A DNA stretch of 64,000 nt from Helicobacteraceae bacterium (GTDB lineage: Bacteria > Campylobacterota > Campylobacteria > Campylobacterales > Sulfurimonadaceae), in the NCBI GenBank assembly GCA_021163845.1, contig JAGGTH010000033.1:1-64000 (forward strand). The letters are read 5' to 3'. Made by a program: the position numbers and the translations under genes. Of the stretch, positions 34,193 through 44,005 are shown in pieces (the stretch's first letter is position 1; every line of letters starts with the position of its first letter). The notes beneath the pieces are model-generated. The model had not been told where the DNA came from, made no database searches, and saw only the letters and a list, made by a program, of their open reading frames with translations.

Positions 34193-35725
34193 TTATTCTC
34201 CTGTTTTGTTTTCTTCATTTTTATCATTCGCGTGTTCATTGTGTAATGGTTTCATCGCTGGGAAAAGTAATACATCTCGAATGCTATGCTCATTTGTAAG
34301 GAGCATCACAAGTCTATCAAGCCCTATCCCTTGACCTGCTGTTGGAGCCATTCCATAGCTGAGTGCTTCTACAAAGTCTTCATCCATCTCGTGTGCTTCA
34401 TCGTCACCACTCTCTTTGGACTCTACTTGTGCCTTAAATCTTTCATACTGATCCACAGGATCATTAAGCTCACTAAAAGCATTGGCGATCTCGCGTCCTG
34501 CTATAAAGAGCTCAAATCTCTCAGTGATCTCTGGGTTTACATCACTTCTACGAGCCAGTGGAGAGATATCTACTGGATACTCTGTGATAAAAGTAGGATT
34601 GATAAGCTTCTCTTCTACAAATCCATCAAAGAGCTCCCCTTGGAGTTGTCCTAGCGTCATCTCGCTTTTTGCTTCGAGCTTATTGGCTCTAAGATATGCT
34701 AATATCTTCTCTTTGTCGTTGACAATATCCTCTGGCACGCCACCTATAACAGAGAGAGATTCAATAAGTGGGATCTCTTTAAACTCTGAGAAATCCACTT
34801 CCAGATCTCCATATGGAAGTATAGTTGGCAAATCTAAATGATCGAATAAATATTCAAAATATTCTTTTGTAATCTTGATAAGATCTTTATATGTTTTGTA
34901 CGCCCAGTAAAACTCTATGGATGTAAACTCAGGGTTGTGGGTTGCGTCCATCCCCTCATTTCTAAAGTTACGGTTGATCTCAAATACGGCTTCAAAACCA
35001 CCAACGATAAGTCTTTTGAGATAAAGCTCAGGCGCGATACGTAAAAATCTATCGATCCCAAGAGCATTATGATGTGTAACAAATGGCTTTGCGTTCGCAC
35101 CACCTGCGATCGGGTGCATCATAGGAGTTTCTACCTCTAAAAATCCTTTATCTTCAAAGAAATGGCGTGTAAGCGAGATCACCTTCGAACGGATCTTAAA
35201 CGTTTTTCTCACTTCAGCATTCATAATAAGATCAAGGTATCTTTTTCTATAGCGTGTTTCTTTGTCTGTGATTCCGTGAAATTTTTCAGGAAGTGGAGCA
35301 ATCGCTTTGGTGAGAAGTTTGACACCCTCAGCGTGTAAGGAGAGCTCTCCTTTTCCAGTGACAAAGGGAAAACCATTGATCTCTACGATATCACCTGTTT
35401 CGATATTTTTTTTGAAAGTATCGTTATAAAAACCCTCAGGTAGGTTGTCACGCGCTACATAGACTTGTAGCATTCCACTCTCATCTTCGATTTTGATAAA
35501 GCTTGCTTTCCCCATGATACGAAAGAGTTTGATTCTTCCAGAAACTATATAGTGTCTTTTCTCATCTCTTTGATTTTCTTTTTCTGCGACATCAGAGTTT
35601 ACATTTAAAAATTTTGCAATCGTTGTATTTCTTTGAGAGTTATTCGCATATGGGTTGATCCCCTCAGCTCTGAGTAGCTCTGCTTTTTCAATTCTTTGTT
35701 GTATAAACTTATTTTCAAAAGCCAA
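34193..35725 (-). CDS. lysS: Lysyl-tRNA synthetase, class II
   Basis: LysS charges tRNA-Lys. The protein has an N-terminal OB-fold anticodon-binding domain ([24 protein letters not shown]) and a class II catalytic core: motif 1 around [21 protein letters not shown], motif 2 [20 protein letters not shown] and motif 3 [12 protein letters not shown]. The ORF track start at 35755 lies inside fur and has no RBS. The TTG at 35725 has AAGGA about 8 bases upstream and begins with the usual family N-terminus ([14 protein letters not shown]), giving 510 residues. It sits 11 bases after fur. Confidence 0.98.
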   Translation of the reverse strand: MAFENKFIQQRIEKAELLRAEGINPYANNSQRNTTIAKFLNVNSDVAEKENQRDEKRHYIVSGRIKLFRIMGKASFIKIEDESGMLQVYVARDNLPEGFYNDTFKKNIETGDIVEINGFPFVTGKGELSLHAEGVKLLTKAIAPLPEKFHGITDKETRYRKRYLDLIMNAEVRKTFKIRSKVISLTRHFFEDKGFLEVETPMMHPIAGGANAKPFVTHHNALGIDRFLRIAPELYLKRLIVGGFEAVFEINRNFRNEGMDATHNPEFTSIEFYWAYKTYKDLIKITKEYFEYLFDHLDLPTILPYGDLEVDFSEFKEIPLIESLSVIGGVPEDIVNDKEKILAYLRANKLEAKSEMTLGQLQGELFDGFVEEKLINPTFITEYPVDISPLARRSDVNPEITERFELFIAGREIANAFSELNDPVDQYERFKAQVESKESGDDEAHEMDEDFVEALSYGMAPTAGQGIGLDRLVMLLTNEHSIRDVLLFPAMKPLHNEHANDKNEENKTGE

Positions 35726-35736
35726 TAGTTTTCCTT

Positions 35737-36219
35737 TTATGATTTGTTTTGACATTTTTTACAAATGCCATAGATCTGCATCGAATGATCTGTCATCTTG
35801 AATCCAAGCTCATCTGCGATCTTGTGCTGTCTTTGCTCTATTTGCTCATCGACAAATTCTGTGATATCGCCACACTCTGTACATATCATATGGTCATGAT
35901 GTTCTTTTGCACCTAGTTCATATTTCTTGCCTTGTGCTCCAAAAGAGAGTGAGGTGACGATATTTGAATCTTCTAAGAGTGCTAGTGTTCTATACACTGT
36001 TGCGATCCCCGTATTGAGATCGGGAAACTTTTCTTGAATAAGATGATGCAATGCTTCGGGTGTAAGATGTTCATCGGAGTTGTAGAGAGTCTCTAAAATA
36101 ACTTCTCTTTGGATAGTAAACTTTAGGGAGTTTTTCTTTAATAGTGCTTTAAAGTCATTGAGGAGTTGTTCATATTCAACAGTTTTATCATTAAAGTCAG
36201 TATTTACATTCTCTATCAT
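35737..36219 (-). CDS. fur: Ferric uptake regulator Fur
   Basis: Fur is the iron-responsive repressor. The 160-residue protein has the winged-helix domain ([13 protein letters not shown]; recognition helix [14 protein letters not shown]), the regulatory histidine-rich segment [13 protein letters not shown] and a second structural zinc pair in CKKC. Both CxxC pairs are present, as in structural-zinc Fur proteins. It lies in the conserved cvpA-fur-lysS-glyA run, so its expression is tied to housekeeping genes. I did not find a convincing Fur box in front of the operon. Confidence 0.96.
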   Translation of the reverse strand: MIENVNTDFNDKTVEYEQLLNDFKALLKKNSLKFTIQREVILETLYNSDEHLTPEALHHLIQEKFPDLNTGIATVYRTLALLEDSNIVTSLSFGAQGKKYELGAKEHHDHMICTECGDITEFVDEQIEQRQHKIADELGFKMTDHSMQIYGICKKCQNKS

Positions 36220-36231
36220 CGCCTCAATCCT

Positions 36232-36882
36232 TTAGTTTAAAGTTTCGTTGTTATCTTTATTTTGCAGAGATTTTTGGATCTCCTCTTTTGTACTTTGTAT
36301 CATCTCTTTTGTAGAGTTGTCCATAGCTTTTACGAGAGATTCTTCTACACTTTTTGTACTTTTATCTATTGTCGCATTGATCTCATCGCTGATCTCGACA
36401 GGGTCAAGTTTCATGATGACGCTCCCTGTTTCTACAAGGATAGGGAAAACGATACTTGTACTCATCATATCATCGACCGTGTTTCTCACCGCTTTGATGT
36501 TATAAACAGCGTGTGCAATAACAGCTGCGATCAAAAAGAATTTACTTGCACCAAAAACAAAACCTAAAAGTTTATCGACTGCACCCAAACCACTTAGGGA
36601 ACTAAGCTTTTTAAAAAGCATTCCAGCTACGATCATCAAAAGCCAAAAGATAGCGAGTGTCGCTAAAAAGCCTGTAAAGCTGATCGCGGATGTATTATCG
36701 AATTTGAAGATAAGGTTACTAAGGTATTCTCCAACAGAATCCCCAACACGTGAAGCGATGAAGATACCACCGATGATTCCAATAAGACCAAAGATCTCTT
36801 TGAAAAATCCGTTAATAATCCCCTTTAATCCTAAAAGTAGGATAACAATCGATACGACGAGGTCAAAATAATTAAATTCCAT
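36232..36882 (-). CDS. cvpA: CvpA family inner membrane protein
   Basis: CvpA proteins are small polytopic inner-membrane proteins, first found as needed for colicin V production and later linked to envelope stress and purine-related phenotypes. The 216-residue protein begins FNYFDLVVSIVILLLGLKGIINGFFKE, the typical CvpA opening, and has four membrane segments within the first ~125 residues. A charged, Lys- and Glu-rich C-terminal tail (TKSVEESLVKAM onwards) is probably a coiled coil. Its start overlaps the diguanylate cyclase gene by 11 bases. Confidence 0.88.
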   Translation of the reverse strand: MEFNYFDLVVSIVILLLGLKGIINGFFKEIFGLIGIIGGIFIASRVGDSVGEYLSNLIFKFDNTSAISFTGFLATLAIFWLLMIVAGMLFKKLSSLSGLGAVDKLLGFVFGASKFFLIAAVIAHAVYNIKAVRNTVDDMMSTSIVFPILVETGSVIMKLDPVEISDEINATIDKSTKSVEESLVKAMDNSTKEMIQSTKEEIQKSLQNKDNNETLN

Positions 36883-37795
36883 CTGTTACATCCGAATACA
36901 TTTGATTTTTTCCATTTTTCTTTGCTGCATATAAGGCTGCATCAGCTCTTGAAAGGATGGTCTCATAAGTGTCATCTTTTCGTAATCGTGTAGCACCTAC
37001 ACTCATTGTGACTTGGAGGTTTTCACCTTTGTAGATCAGCTTGTTTGAGCGTACGAGTTCAAGAAGTCTCATGATGATTTTTCTGCAATGGATGGTATCG
37101 ATGCGGTTAAGAATAATGATGAATTCCTCTCCACCATATCGAAATATCTTATCTCCATCTCGGAGTGTTTTTTTGAGGATATTAGCGATAAAGATAAGCA
37201 CCTTGTCGCCTGCTAAATGTCCATGTGTATCGTTGATCTCTTTAAAGTCATCGAGATCAAGGATCATAAGATGAAGCTCATAAGGTATACTTTTTTGAGA
37301 GCAAATATGTCCGAGATAAGAGCTCAAAGCTCTACGGTTAAATACCTTTGTTAAAGGATCAAGATTTGATTTTTCTTCAAGTGTTTTTACTTGCTGTGTC
37401 AGCTCAGAGATAACGAGATTCGCTTTGCTGACTTCATCTTCCATATGACGCTGGATCTCATTGAACTTCTCTGTCAGCTTAGGAAGATCGATATGTGGTT
37501 CTTGACACTCTTGGATGGTGTCTTGATGTTTTGCGGTCAGTTCTTGGAACTTCGCATTCGTTGTTTCGTAGGATTCTAAACTCTCTTTAGCGATCTTCTT
37601 GTATGCATCCGAATAGATATGATTTTCTGCCGTAATGGAGTTAATCTGCTCTTCATCTAAAGTGGAGATGACCTCTGTGGCTTCTTTGAGAAGCTCAACT
37701 AGATTCTCTTTTGATGAATCATCTTGATTATCTATTTTTGATAATAAATTCTCATACATATCCGTAACAAGAGATTTGAGTTTGTTTTTATCCAA
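36872..37795 (-). CDS. Cytoplasmic GGDEF diguanylate cyclase
   Basis: This protein makes cyclic-di-GMP from GTP. It has no membrane segment. A helical N-terminal region (to about residue 145) with long coiled-coil stretches such as EVSKANLVISELTQQVKTLEE is followed by a GGDEF domain with an intact RYGGEEFIIIL. The ORF track starts with a TTG at 37825; I favour the TTG at 37795 (MDKNKLKSL, 307 residues) because AGGA lies about 9 bases upstream. It is the first gene of the cvpA-fur operon and overlaps cvpA by 11 bases. The input signal is unknown. Confidence 0.92.
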   Translation of the reverse strand: MDKNKLKSLVTDMYENLLSKIDNQDDSSKENLVELLKEATEVISTLDEEQINSITAENHIYSDAYKKIAKESLESYETTNAKFQELTAKHQDTIQECQEPHIDLPKLTEKFNEIQRHMEDEVSKANLVISELTQQVKTLEEKSNLDPLTKVFNRRALSSYLGHICSQKSIPYELHLMILDLDDFKEINDTHGHLAGDKVLIFIANILKKTLRDGDKIFRYGGEEFIIILNRIDTIHCRKIIMRLLELVRSNKLIYKGENLQVTMSVGATRLRKDDTYETILSRADAALYAAKKNGKNQMYSDVTDGI

Positions 37796-37941
37796 GAGTA
37801 GAATTCCTAATTTAATGTTGCGCAATTATACAAAGATGAAGCATAAAAAAAGCTTTTATAAGAGTAAAGTTGTATTTAATCAGAGCACTTTTAGGTATAT
37901 TTTTGTAAAATTCTCAAAATTATATAAATTAAGGTCTGATT

Positions 37942-39300
37942 ATGAGTATTTGGAGTCCAGCAAGTTGGAGAGATAAACCAATATTACAACAACCAACATA
38001 TCCAAACGAAGAAGCATTAAATCAAGTATTACATGAGTTGAGAAACTATCCACCTTTAGTATTTGCAGGGGAAGCGCGCTCATTAAAAAGTCAATTGGCA
38101 AATGTTGCGAATGGGGAAGCTTTTTTACTTCAAGGTGGGGACTGTGCTGAGAGCTTTAGTGAGTTTGGCGCAGCCAATATTCGTGATACATTCAAAGCAC
38201 TTTTGCAGATGGCTGTCGTGATGACGTACTCAGGGGGGTTGCCTGTAGTTAAAGTGGGTCGTTTAGGTGGTCAGTTTGCGAAGCCACGCTCAAGTGATAC
38301 GGAGACTATCGGTGGTGTGACACTCGATTCGTACCGTGGAGATATTATCAATGGTGTAGACTTTACATCCGAAGCTCGTACTCCAGATCCACAAAGAATG
38401 ATCCGTGCGTATAACCAATCTGCTGCTACGCTTAACCTCTTAAGAGCTTTTGCATCAGGTGGATTGGCTGATCTGCATCAAGTTCACAAATGGACGCTTG
38501 ACTTTGCACACAAAGGTGACGTGACAAAAAAATATGAAGCGCTTGCAGAAGAGATCGGAAAATCACTCACATTTATGGAAGCGTGTGGGGTTACATCCAA
38601 GACGTATAGAACGCTCAGAGAGACTGATTTTTATACATCTCATGAGGCCTTATTACTTCCATACGAAGAGGCATTTACGCGTAAAGATTCTTTGACGGGT
38701 GATTGGTATGATACATCCGCACATATGCTCTGGATCGGAGATCGTACACGTCAAATTGATGGCGCACACGTTGAGTTTATGAAAGGGATACACAACCCTA
38801 TCGGTATCAAAGCGGGACCTACGATGGATCCTGATGATCTTGTAAGACTTGTTGATACGCTTAACCCTAACAATGAAGCAGGACGTCTTAATATCATCGT
38901 GAGAATGGGTGCAGATAAAGTGGGTGATGAAAAAACTGGTATGCCTCGTCTTATCCAAGCGATCGAACGTGAGGGGATGAAAGTAGTATGGAGTTGTGAT
39001 CCAATGCACGGAAACACTATCAAATCATCGAATAATTTTAAAACACGCCCAGTCGATGCAGTGCTAAGAGAGATGAAACAATTCTTCCAAGTGCACAAAT
39101 CTGAGGGTACCTTTGGTGGTGGTGTTCACCTTGAGATGACAGGAAAAGATGTAACTGAGTGTATCGGTGGCTCTTTTGTGGTAACAGAAGAGGATCTTAG
39201 CTCACGTTACCATACACACTGTGATCCACGTCTTAATGCGGACCAAGCCTTAGAACTTGCATTTCTAATAGCAGATAGTCTCAAAGAAGCAAAACAATAA
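37942..39300 (+). CDS. aroG: 3-deoxy-7-phosphoheptulonate synthase, class II
   Basis: This enzyme condenses phosphoenolpyruvate and erythrose 4-phosphate, the first step of the shikimate pathway. The 452-residue protein is of the plant-like class II, recognised by [30 protein letters not shown], the metal and substrate motifs [17 protein letters not shown] and [13 protein letters not shown], and [15 protein letters not shown]. Symbols differ between species (aroF or aroG). AAGG precedes the ATG. A terminator follows. Its presence complements aroE and trpE on the other strand. Feedback by aromatic amino acids is common in the class but cannot be judged here. Confidence 0.96.
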   Translation: MSIWSPASWRDKPILQQPTYPNEEALNQVLHELRNYPPLVFAGEARSLKSQLANVANGEAFLLQGGDCAESFSEFGAANIRDTFKALLQMAVVMTYSGGLPVVKVGRLGGQFAKPRSSDTETIGGVTLDSYRGDIINGVDFTSEARTPDPQRMIRAYNQSAATLNLLRAFASGGLADLHQVHKWTLDFAHKGDVTKKYEALAEEIGKSLTFMEACGVTSKTYRTLRETDFYTSHEALLLPYEEAFTRKDSLTGDWYDTSAHMLWIGDRTRQIDGAHVEFMKGIHNPIGIKAGPTMDPDDLVRLVDTLNPNNEAGRLNIIVRMGADKVGDEKTGMPRLIQAIEREGMKVVWSCDPMHGNTIKSSNNFKTRPVDAVLREMKQFFQVHKSEGTFGGGVHLEMTGKDVTECIGGSFVVTEEDLSSRYHTHCDPRLNADQALELAFLIADSLKEAKQ

Positions 39301-39309
39301 ACTTTTTCT

Positions 39310-39342
39310 CTCCTCTCAAATCTGAGAGGAGTCTCTTTTCTC
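39310..39342 (+). terminator. Terminator after the DAHP synthase gene
   Basis: CTCCTCTCA pairs with TGAGAGGAG (9 bp, loop AATC), followed by a pyrimidine-rich, T-containing stretch. It lies 9 bases after the stop codon and separates this gene from the encapsulin pair. Confidence 0.7.
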
Positions 39343-39427
39343 TCCCTCTCTTTTTACTTCATATTTTTTAATTTAACAAAACTATGCTACGATAAACCAT
39401 GAATTTATTATTCACAAAGGAGAGACA

Positions 39428-39805
39428 ATGGCGCACGAAGGTTTTCACGAAGATCCAAATCAGTTATCTAATTTTGCAAAAGATTATCACCGTATCATCC
39501 AAAGTACAATGGAGGAGCTTGAGGCGGTAGATTGGTACAACCAAAGAGCAGAATGTGCAACAGATCCTGAAGCAAAAGCGATCATAGAGCATAATCGCGA
39601 TGAAGAGATTGAACATGCCTGCATGGGGATAGAGTGGCTGCGTAAAAACTCTCCCGTTTGGGATGCAATGCTTCGCGAGTTTTTATTCAAAGAGGGTAGT
39701 ATTGTTGGAAATGAAAATGCGATGGCGGGTGAAGAGTCCGCTGATGCAGAGCCACAAGAATCCCCAAAAAGCGGAACCCTCAATATCGGAAATAACAAAA
39801 AATAA
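39428..39805 (+). CDS. Encapsulated ferritin-like cargo protein (EncFtn)
   Basis: This 125-residue ferroxidase is packaged inside an encapsulin shell. Two helices carry the metal ligands in the pattern known from Rhodospirillum rubrum EncFtn: E29, E30, E32 and W36 in MEELEAVDWYN, and E59, E60 and H63 in DEEIEHACMGIEWLR. After the helices comes a flexible acidic linker and a C-terminal SGTLNIGNNKK, which fits the encapsulin targeting peptide. The protein probably forms a ring-shaped decamer that oxidises Fe(II) at subunit interfaces and releases iron for storage in the shell. AAGGAGAG precedes the ATG. The shell gene follows 11 bases later. Confidence 0.93.
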   Translation: MAHEGFHEDPNQLSNFAKDYHRIIQSTMEELEAVDWYNQRAECATDPEAKAIIEHNRDEEIEHACMGIEWLRKNSPVWDAMLREFLFKEGSIVGNENAMAGEESADAEPQESPKSGTLNIGNNKK

Positions 39806-39816
39806 AGGAGAGTCAA

Positions 39817-40620
39817 ATGGAAATATTAAATAGATCGAATGCCCCTTTTAGTACAGGAGTATGGAGTGAGATCGATGCAACATTAGGTGCGTTTTTGTCC
39901 AAGCGTTTGAGTCTAAGAAGTGTTGTTGATTTTAACGAAACACCAACATACAATACAGATGCTATCTCTACAAAGCAACGCAGTGAAATCTCTAATAAAA
40001 ATGGTCTGAGCATTGCTTCAAGAGAACCGATCAAAATGCTAGAGATCAAGAAAAATTTCACTCTCTCAAAGTCAGTGATCGAAGATATCAAAAGAGGTGT
40101 TGAAGATTTTGATGACAAAGAGTTTGCACGTGCTGCCAATGAGTTTGCTTCAGTGGAAAACTCCATGATCTTAGAGGGGATAAAAGCTGCAAATATCGGA
40201 GGGATCCTTGCACATCCCGAAGTAAACTCTTTGGATGTAAAGTCTACAAAAGAGCTTCTGAGCGCTGTTGCAAAATCTCTTGGGATATTTAATAGTGAGT
40301 TTGTTGATGCCCCATTTAAACTTGTGCTCTCAAGTGCAACAATGGCAAAACTTTACACAGAGTTTTTTGATGGGATAAGCCTTAAAAATAAACTCGATGA
40401 GATATTGGGTGCTGGTAATATCGTCATCAACCAAGATATTGGAGAAAACAAAGCACTTATTCTCTCAGCTCGCGGTGGGGATTTTGAGTTTTTTAGTGGG
40501 CTTGATATCTCTATAGGGTATGAAAAAGAGAATAAAGAGGGAGTAGAACTCTTCTTGATCCAAACCTGTGCTTTTAGAATCTTAGGTCCTGAAGCTGCGA
40601 TCGTTTTAAACCTAAAATAG
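39817..40620 (+). CDS. Encapsulin shell protein, family 1
   Basis: This is a 267-residue HK97-fold shell protein that self-assembles into an icosahedral protein compartment. The family is recognised by the N-terminal NRSNAPFSTGVWSEID (the pocket region that binds cargo peptide), the E-loop region around residues 50-70 and the C-terminal FRILGPEAAIVLNLK. It has no protease, portal or tail genes nearby, so it is not a phage head. Together with the upstream EncFtn it forms a complete iron-storage nanocompartment that protects against Fe(II)-driven oxidative damage. AAGGAG lies 8 bases before the ATG. A hairpin terminator follows. Confidence 0.95.
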   Translation: MEILNRSNAPFSTGVWSEIDATLGAFLSKRLSLRSVVDFNETPTYNTDAISTKQRSEISNKNGLSIASREPIKMLEIKKNFTLSKSVIEDIKRGVEDFDDKEFARAANEFASVENSMILEGIKAANIGGILAHPEVNSLDVKSTKELLSAVAKSLGIFNSEFVDAPFKLVLSSATMAKLYTEFFDGISLKNKLDEILGAGNIVINQDIGENKALILSARGGDFEFFSGLDISIGYEKENKEGVELFLIQTCAFRILGPEAAIVLNLK

Positions 40621-40639
40621 CTTTTTACATAAGAGGTTT

Positions 40640-40658
40640 CAGAAGGATACTCCTTCTG
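40640..40658 (+). terminator. Hairpin terminator after the encapsulin operon
   Basis: CAGAAGGA pairs with TCCTTCTG (8 bp, 3-base loop), followed by a pyrimidine-rich stretch with several T. It ends the two-gene encapsulin unit. Confidence 0.6.
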
Positions 40659-40720
40659 CTCTTCTCCTCCTTCTTTCATCTTTAGTATAAAATTTGCATT
40701 TACAAATCAAAGGATTTTAT

Positions 40721-41080
40721 ATGCAAAAAAATATATATCACAAAGCCTATGACTGGGCTAAAACTAATACTTTTGAGCCAATAGAGATTGACTATGCTAC
40801 AAGACTTGCACTCAAGATGTTGGATGATTCGTGCAATATGACAGATGAGGATAGAAAAATTTTTTTCTATGTATATGATGCACTGAGCGATAGAGAAGAT
40901 CTTAAACTTCAAGATGATGTGAATCAACTTATCCAATTGGCTAGAGATAGACAAACGATAATCTCAAAACCTGAATTTGCATCGAAGATCCATACGTGTA
41001 AAATGGAAGTGATGCAATCAACCAAAAAAACAGATATGAAAAAATTTAAAAAAATGGTACGAGACAATCTAGGGATCTAA
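40721..41080 (+). CDS. Hypothetical protein
   Basis: I do not recognise this 119-residue soluble protein. It appears fully helical and highly charged, with a lysine-rich C-terminus (KKFKKMVRDNLGI). There is no signal peptide, membrane segment or obvious metal motif. The ORF track starts at 40694; I choose the ATG at 40721 (MQKNIYHKAYDW) because AGGA lies about 7 bases upstream. A TATAAA box near 40686 could be its promoter, so it is probably transcribed separately from the encapsulin pair. Confidence 0.6.
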   Translation: MQKNIYHKAYDWAKTNTFEPIEIDYATRLALKMLDDSCNMTDEDRKIFFYVYDALSDREDLKLQDDVNQLIQLARDRQTIISKPEFASKIHTCKMEVMQSTKKTDMKKFKKMVRDNLGI

Positions 41081-41087
41081 AAGCCGT

Positions 41088-41951
41088 TTAAGCTTTTGAA
41101 GTACCTCTCTTGACCATCGTTATAAGCTCAAAAATCGCTACCAAGATAAGCCCCACAAAAAGCCCGATAAAGAGTTCTTGTAAAAGAGAAGGGATAGATT
41201 CGATCATAAGATGATGGATAAACTCTACATTGTGAGCTAAGATACCACCCCCGACCAAAAGCATCGCCACTGTTCCTATATACCCAAGTGTCTTTATGAT
41301 CTTTGGCATAAGCGAGACGAGAAAATTACCACACTTGATCCTTTGTTTCTCTATACACCAAAAGCCGATATTATCCAAACGAACGATAAGTGCTACAAGC
41401 CCATAGACACCAAAAGTAGCCACAAGTGCTACAAAAGTGGTTGCAGCTACTTGTACGGCTAGAGATCTATCAAGAACAGTCCCTAAAGCCAAGATAATGA
41501 TCTCAATAGAGAGAATGAAGTCGGTACGAATGGCAGCTTTGATTTTTCCCTCTTCAAGCTCTAGGATATTATCCTCAGTTGATTTTAAAAGCTCTTTTTC
41601 ATGCTCGCTTGAGCTATGCTTTGAAAAAGAGTGAACGATCTTCTCCGCACCCTCATAGAGAAGATAAAGTCCACCAAGTATAAGAATATAGGGAATAATC
41701 CAAGGGGCAAAGATGCTCAGTAAAAAAGAAATGGGGAGAATGATTGCTTTATTAAGAAGTGAGCCTTTAGTGATCGCCCAGATCACTTTGAGTTCTCTGT
41801 GCTGCTCAAAACCTGTTGCTTTTTGGGCATTGACAGCCAAGTCATCCCCTAAAATAGCAGCTGTTTTTTGAGTAGCGATCTTTGTAGAAACCGCCACATC
41901 ATCCGCAAGCAGTGCGATATCATCTAAAAGAGCAAAAATTCCTGTAGCCAT
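41088..41951 (-). CDS. DUF808 (YedI-like) inner membrane protein
   Basis: This polytopic membrane protein of 287 residues belongs to the DUF808/YedI family, whose function is unknown. The N-terminus FALLDDIALLADDVAVSTKIATQKTAAILGDDLAVNA is the clearest family mark. Further recognisable parts are a membrane helix pair around PYILILGGLYLLYEGAEKI and C-terminal helices ending in ELITMVKRGTSKA. It is a single gene converging on the hypothetical gene at 40721. Confidence 0.88.
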   Translation of the reverse strand: MATGIFALLDDIALLADDVAVSTKIATQKTAAILGDDLAVNAQKATGFEQHRELKVIWAITKGSLLNKAIILPISFLLSIFAPWIIPYILILGGLYLLYEGAEKIVHSFSKHSSSEHEKELLKSTEDNILELEEGKIKAAIRTDFILSIEIIILALGTVLDRSLAVQVAATTFVALVATFGVYGLVALIVRLDNIGFWCIEKQRIKCGNFLVSLMPKIIKTLGYIGTVAMLLVGGGILAHNVEFIHHLMIESIPSLLQELFIGLFVGLILVAIFELITMVKRGTSKA

Positions 41952-42023
41952 TAAAGTATTCCTTTATTTTATAGTAAACGAGTCTCTTATTGTACTTTTT
42001 TCTATTGAAGTTTTCAATGGAAA

Positions 42024-43964
42024 TTAGGAGTTGATCTCTTCCTCTTTTTCTTGAATGCTCAAAAGCTCTTCAACTTTTGCTTCATAAAGCTCTTCTAGTT
42101 CGGCTAACTCTTGGGCGAGCTTGGTGATTCCTATCTCTTCATAACATGCAGGATCTGCAAGACACTTATTCTTTTGCTCTATTTTTTCTTCGAGTTCTTC
42201 GATCTCTTGAGGGAGTTTTTCAAGGGCGATCTTCTCTTTAAATGTGAGTTTGAGGTTTTTTGGTTTTTCCTCTTGGATCTCTTTTGGTTTTGTTGGCGCT
42301 CCCTCTTTTTGCATCGCTTCGAGTTCTTGGAGCTCTTTTTCCATCTCAAGGTATTCTGAGTAGAGTTGATATGACTCTTCTATCGTTTTATCCTCTTTGA
42401 AAATAAAGAGCTTTTTAGCGATCTTATCGACAAAATATCTATCATGGCTGACGATGATAACGGCTCCTGCAAAGTTTGTAAGTTGCTCTTCGAGAATGTT
42501 GATCGTTGGGATGTCAAGATCGTTGGTTGGCTCATCGAGGATGAGAATATCTACATCCTTTGTAAAGAGCAGAGCCAAAGCGATACGATTTTTTTCACCA
42601 CCACTGAGCACGCCTATCTTTTTGTCTAAAAACTCTCGTGGAAACAAAAAGTTTTTCAGATAGCCAAAGACATGCATATCTGTTCCACGTACACTCACGC
42701 GATCTCCACCATTTGGACAAAAGGTCTCTATGAGGTTTTTCTCATCATCGAGCATCTCGCGGTGCTGGTCAAAGTAGCCTATTTTAAACTCACCCCTTTT
42801 GATCTTACCACCCGTTGGCTCGATTCTCCCAAGAAGGGCTTTGAGCAGGGTTGATTTACCACTTCCATTGGGTCCTACGATGGCGATGACATCTTTTTGT
42901 AAGATACGTGTATTGAAGTTTTTGAAGAGCTCTTTATTCCCTAGCGTCAACGAGAGGTCTTCTACCTCAAAGAGCATCTTTTGCTTGTTAATACTTTTGT
43001 CACGATTGAAGTGTTTGGCTTCTCGTTGAAGCTCGAGTGACATCTTTCGAATCTTTGCAGGATTTGTCTTTGCATCTTCACGTAGTTGCATCAGACGCTC
43101 TTTTCTTCCTTCATTTCGCTTGAGTCTTGCACGTACACCACGGGCAAACCACTCATTCTCTCGCTTTAAAATACCAAGGAGATTGTCATGTTGTTTCTCT
43201 AATGTTCGGATGTACTCCTCTTTTTGTGTCAAATAATCGCTATAACCACCGCTATACTCACGAAGTTTACAATCTTCCACTTCGACCGATTTTGTAGCAA
43301 TTCGGTCAATAAAATAACGATCGTGCGAGATAAAAACAAGGGTGAATTTCTCTTTGAGAATCAGCTCTTCTAAAAACTCCACCATATAGACATCTAGGTG
43401 GTTGGTAGGCTCATCAAGGAGTAAAATATCAGGTTTTTGAAGTAAAAGTGAAGCAAGAGCCACACGGCGCTGCTCCCCTCCGCTTAAAAGTGCGATCGCT
43501 TTATTTTCGTACTGTTTGAGATCAAAATGCCCAATGATGCGCTCTATCTTGTCATCAAGGTTCCAAGCATTGTGGTGTTCGAGATAAGCAGATACATTTG
43601 AATGCTCATCTAAAAGAATTTTATTTTCAAAATCTTCAGCCAAAAGAGTTGAAAGCTCATGGTAGCGCTCTTTGGCACGATTGAGCTCTTCTAGCCCATC
43701 TTCAACGGCTTCGCGAACAGTCGCTCCCTCTTTAAATTTTGGAACCTGTGCGAGCATCTTGATCTCAAGATTATTTTTGGTGATCCGCTCTCCAGCATCT
43801 TGCATCAAGGTACCGTGGATGATCTTCATGAGTGTTGATTTTCCACTTCCGTTTTTTCCAATGATGACGATACGCTCCCCCTCATCTACATGAAAATTGA
43901 CCTCGGTAAGAATCTTTTGTGCGCTATAATGTTTGGATATATTGAGTAGATCGATAAGTGCCAT
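42024..43964 (-). CDS. ABC-F family ATPase (Uup-like)
   Basis: This soluble protein of 646 residues has two ABC nucleotide-binding domains and no membrane part. Walker A motifs are GKNGSGKST and GPNGSGKST, signatures are LSGGEQRRVALA and LSGGEKNRIALA, and both Walker B motifs read ILLLDEPTNHLD or ILILDEPTNDLD. The interdomain linker is long, helical and basic, as in ABC-F proteins that act at the ribosomal E site. The C-terminus is a coiled coil (LPQEIEELEEKIEQK), a feature of Uup. A role in translation or DNA-related processes is likely. Antibiotic resistance is possible for the superfamily but not indicated. Confidence 0.92.
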   Translation of the reverse strand: MALIDLLNISKHYSAQKILTEVNFHVDEGERIVIIGKNGSGKSTLMKIIHGTLMQDAGERITKNNLEIKMLAQVPKFKEGATVREAVEDGLEELNRAKERYHELSTLLAEDFENKILLDEHSNVSAYLEHHNAWNLDDKIERIIGHFDLKQYENKAIALLSGGEQRRVALASLLLQKPDILLLDEPTNHLDVYMVEFLEELILKEKFTLVFISHDRYFIDRIATKSVEVEDCKLREYSGGYSDYLTQKEEYIRTLEKQHDNLLGILKRENEWFARGVRARLKRNEGRKERLMQLREDAKTNPAKIRKMSLELQREAKHFNRDKSINKQKMLFEVEDLSLTLGNKELFKNFNTRILQKDVIAIVGPNGSGKSTLLKALLGRIEPTGGKIKRGEFKIGYFDQHREMLDDEKNLIETFCPNGGDRVSVRGTDMHVFGYLKNFLFPREFLDKKIGVLSGGEKNRIALALLFTKDVDILILDEPTNDLDIPTINILEEQLTNFAGAVIIVSHDRYFVDKIAKKLFIFKEDKTIEESYQLYSEYLEMEKELQELEAMQKEGAPTKPKEIQEEKPKNLKLTFKEKIALEKLPQEIEELEEKIEQKNKCLADPACYEEIGITKLAQELAELEELYEAKVEELLSIQEKEEEINS

Positions 43965-44005
43965 AGTTGTTGTTTTTCCCTCGTCAAGAGTTTTTGCGAT
44001 TTTAC

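Noticed and set aside
34286-34841. Two plus-strand ORFs (122 and 119 residues) opposite lysS
   Set aside because: They mirror the conserved LysS catalytic core in other frames; no RBS or family similarity.
39817-40620. Prophage capsid gene
   Set aside because: The HK97-like fold is that of a family 1 encapsulin with an EncFtn cargo gene upstream; there are no portal, protease, terminase or tail genes.
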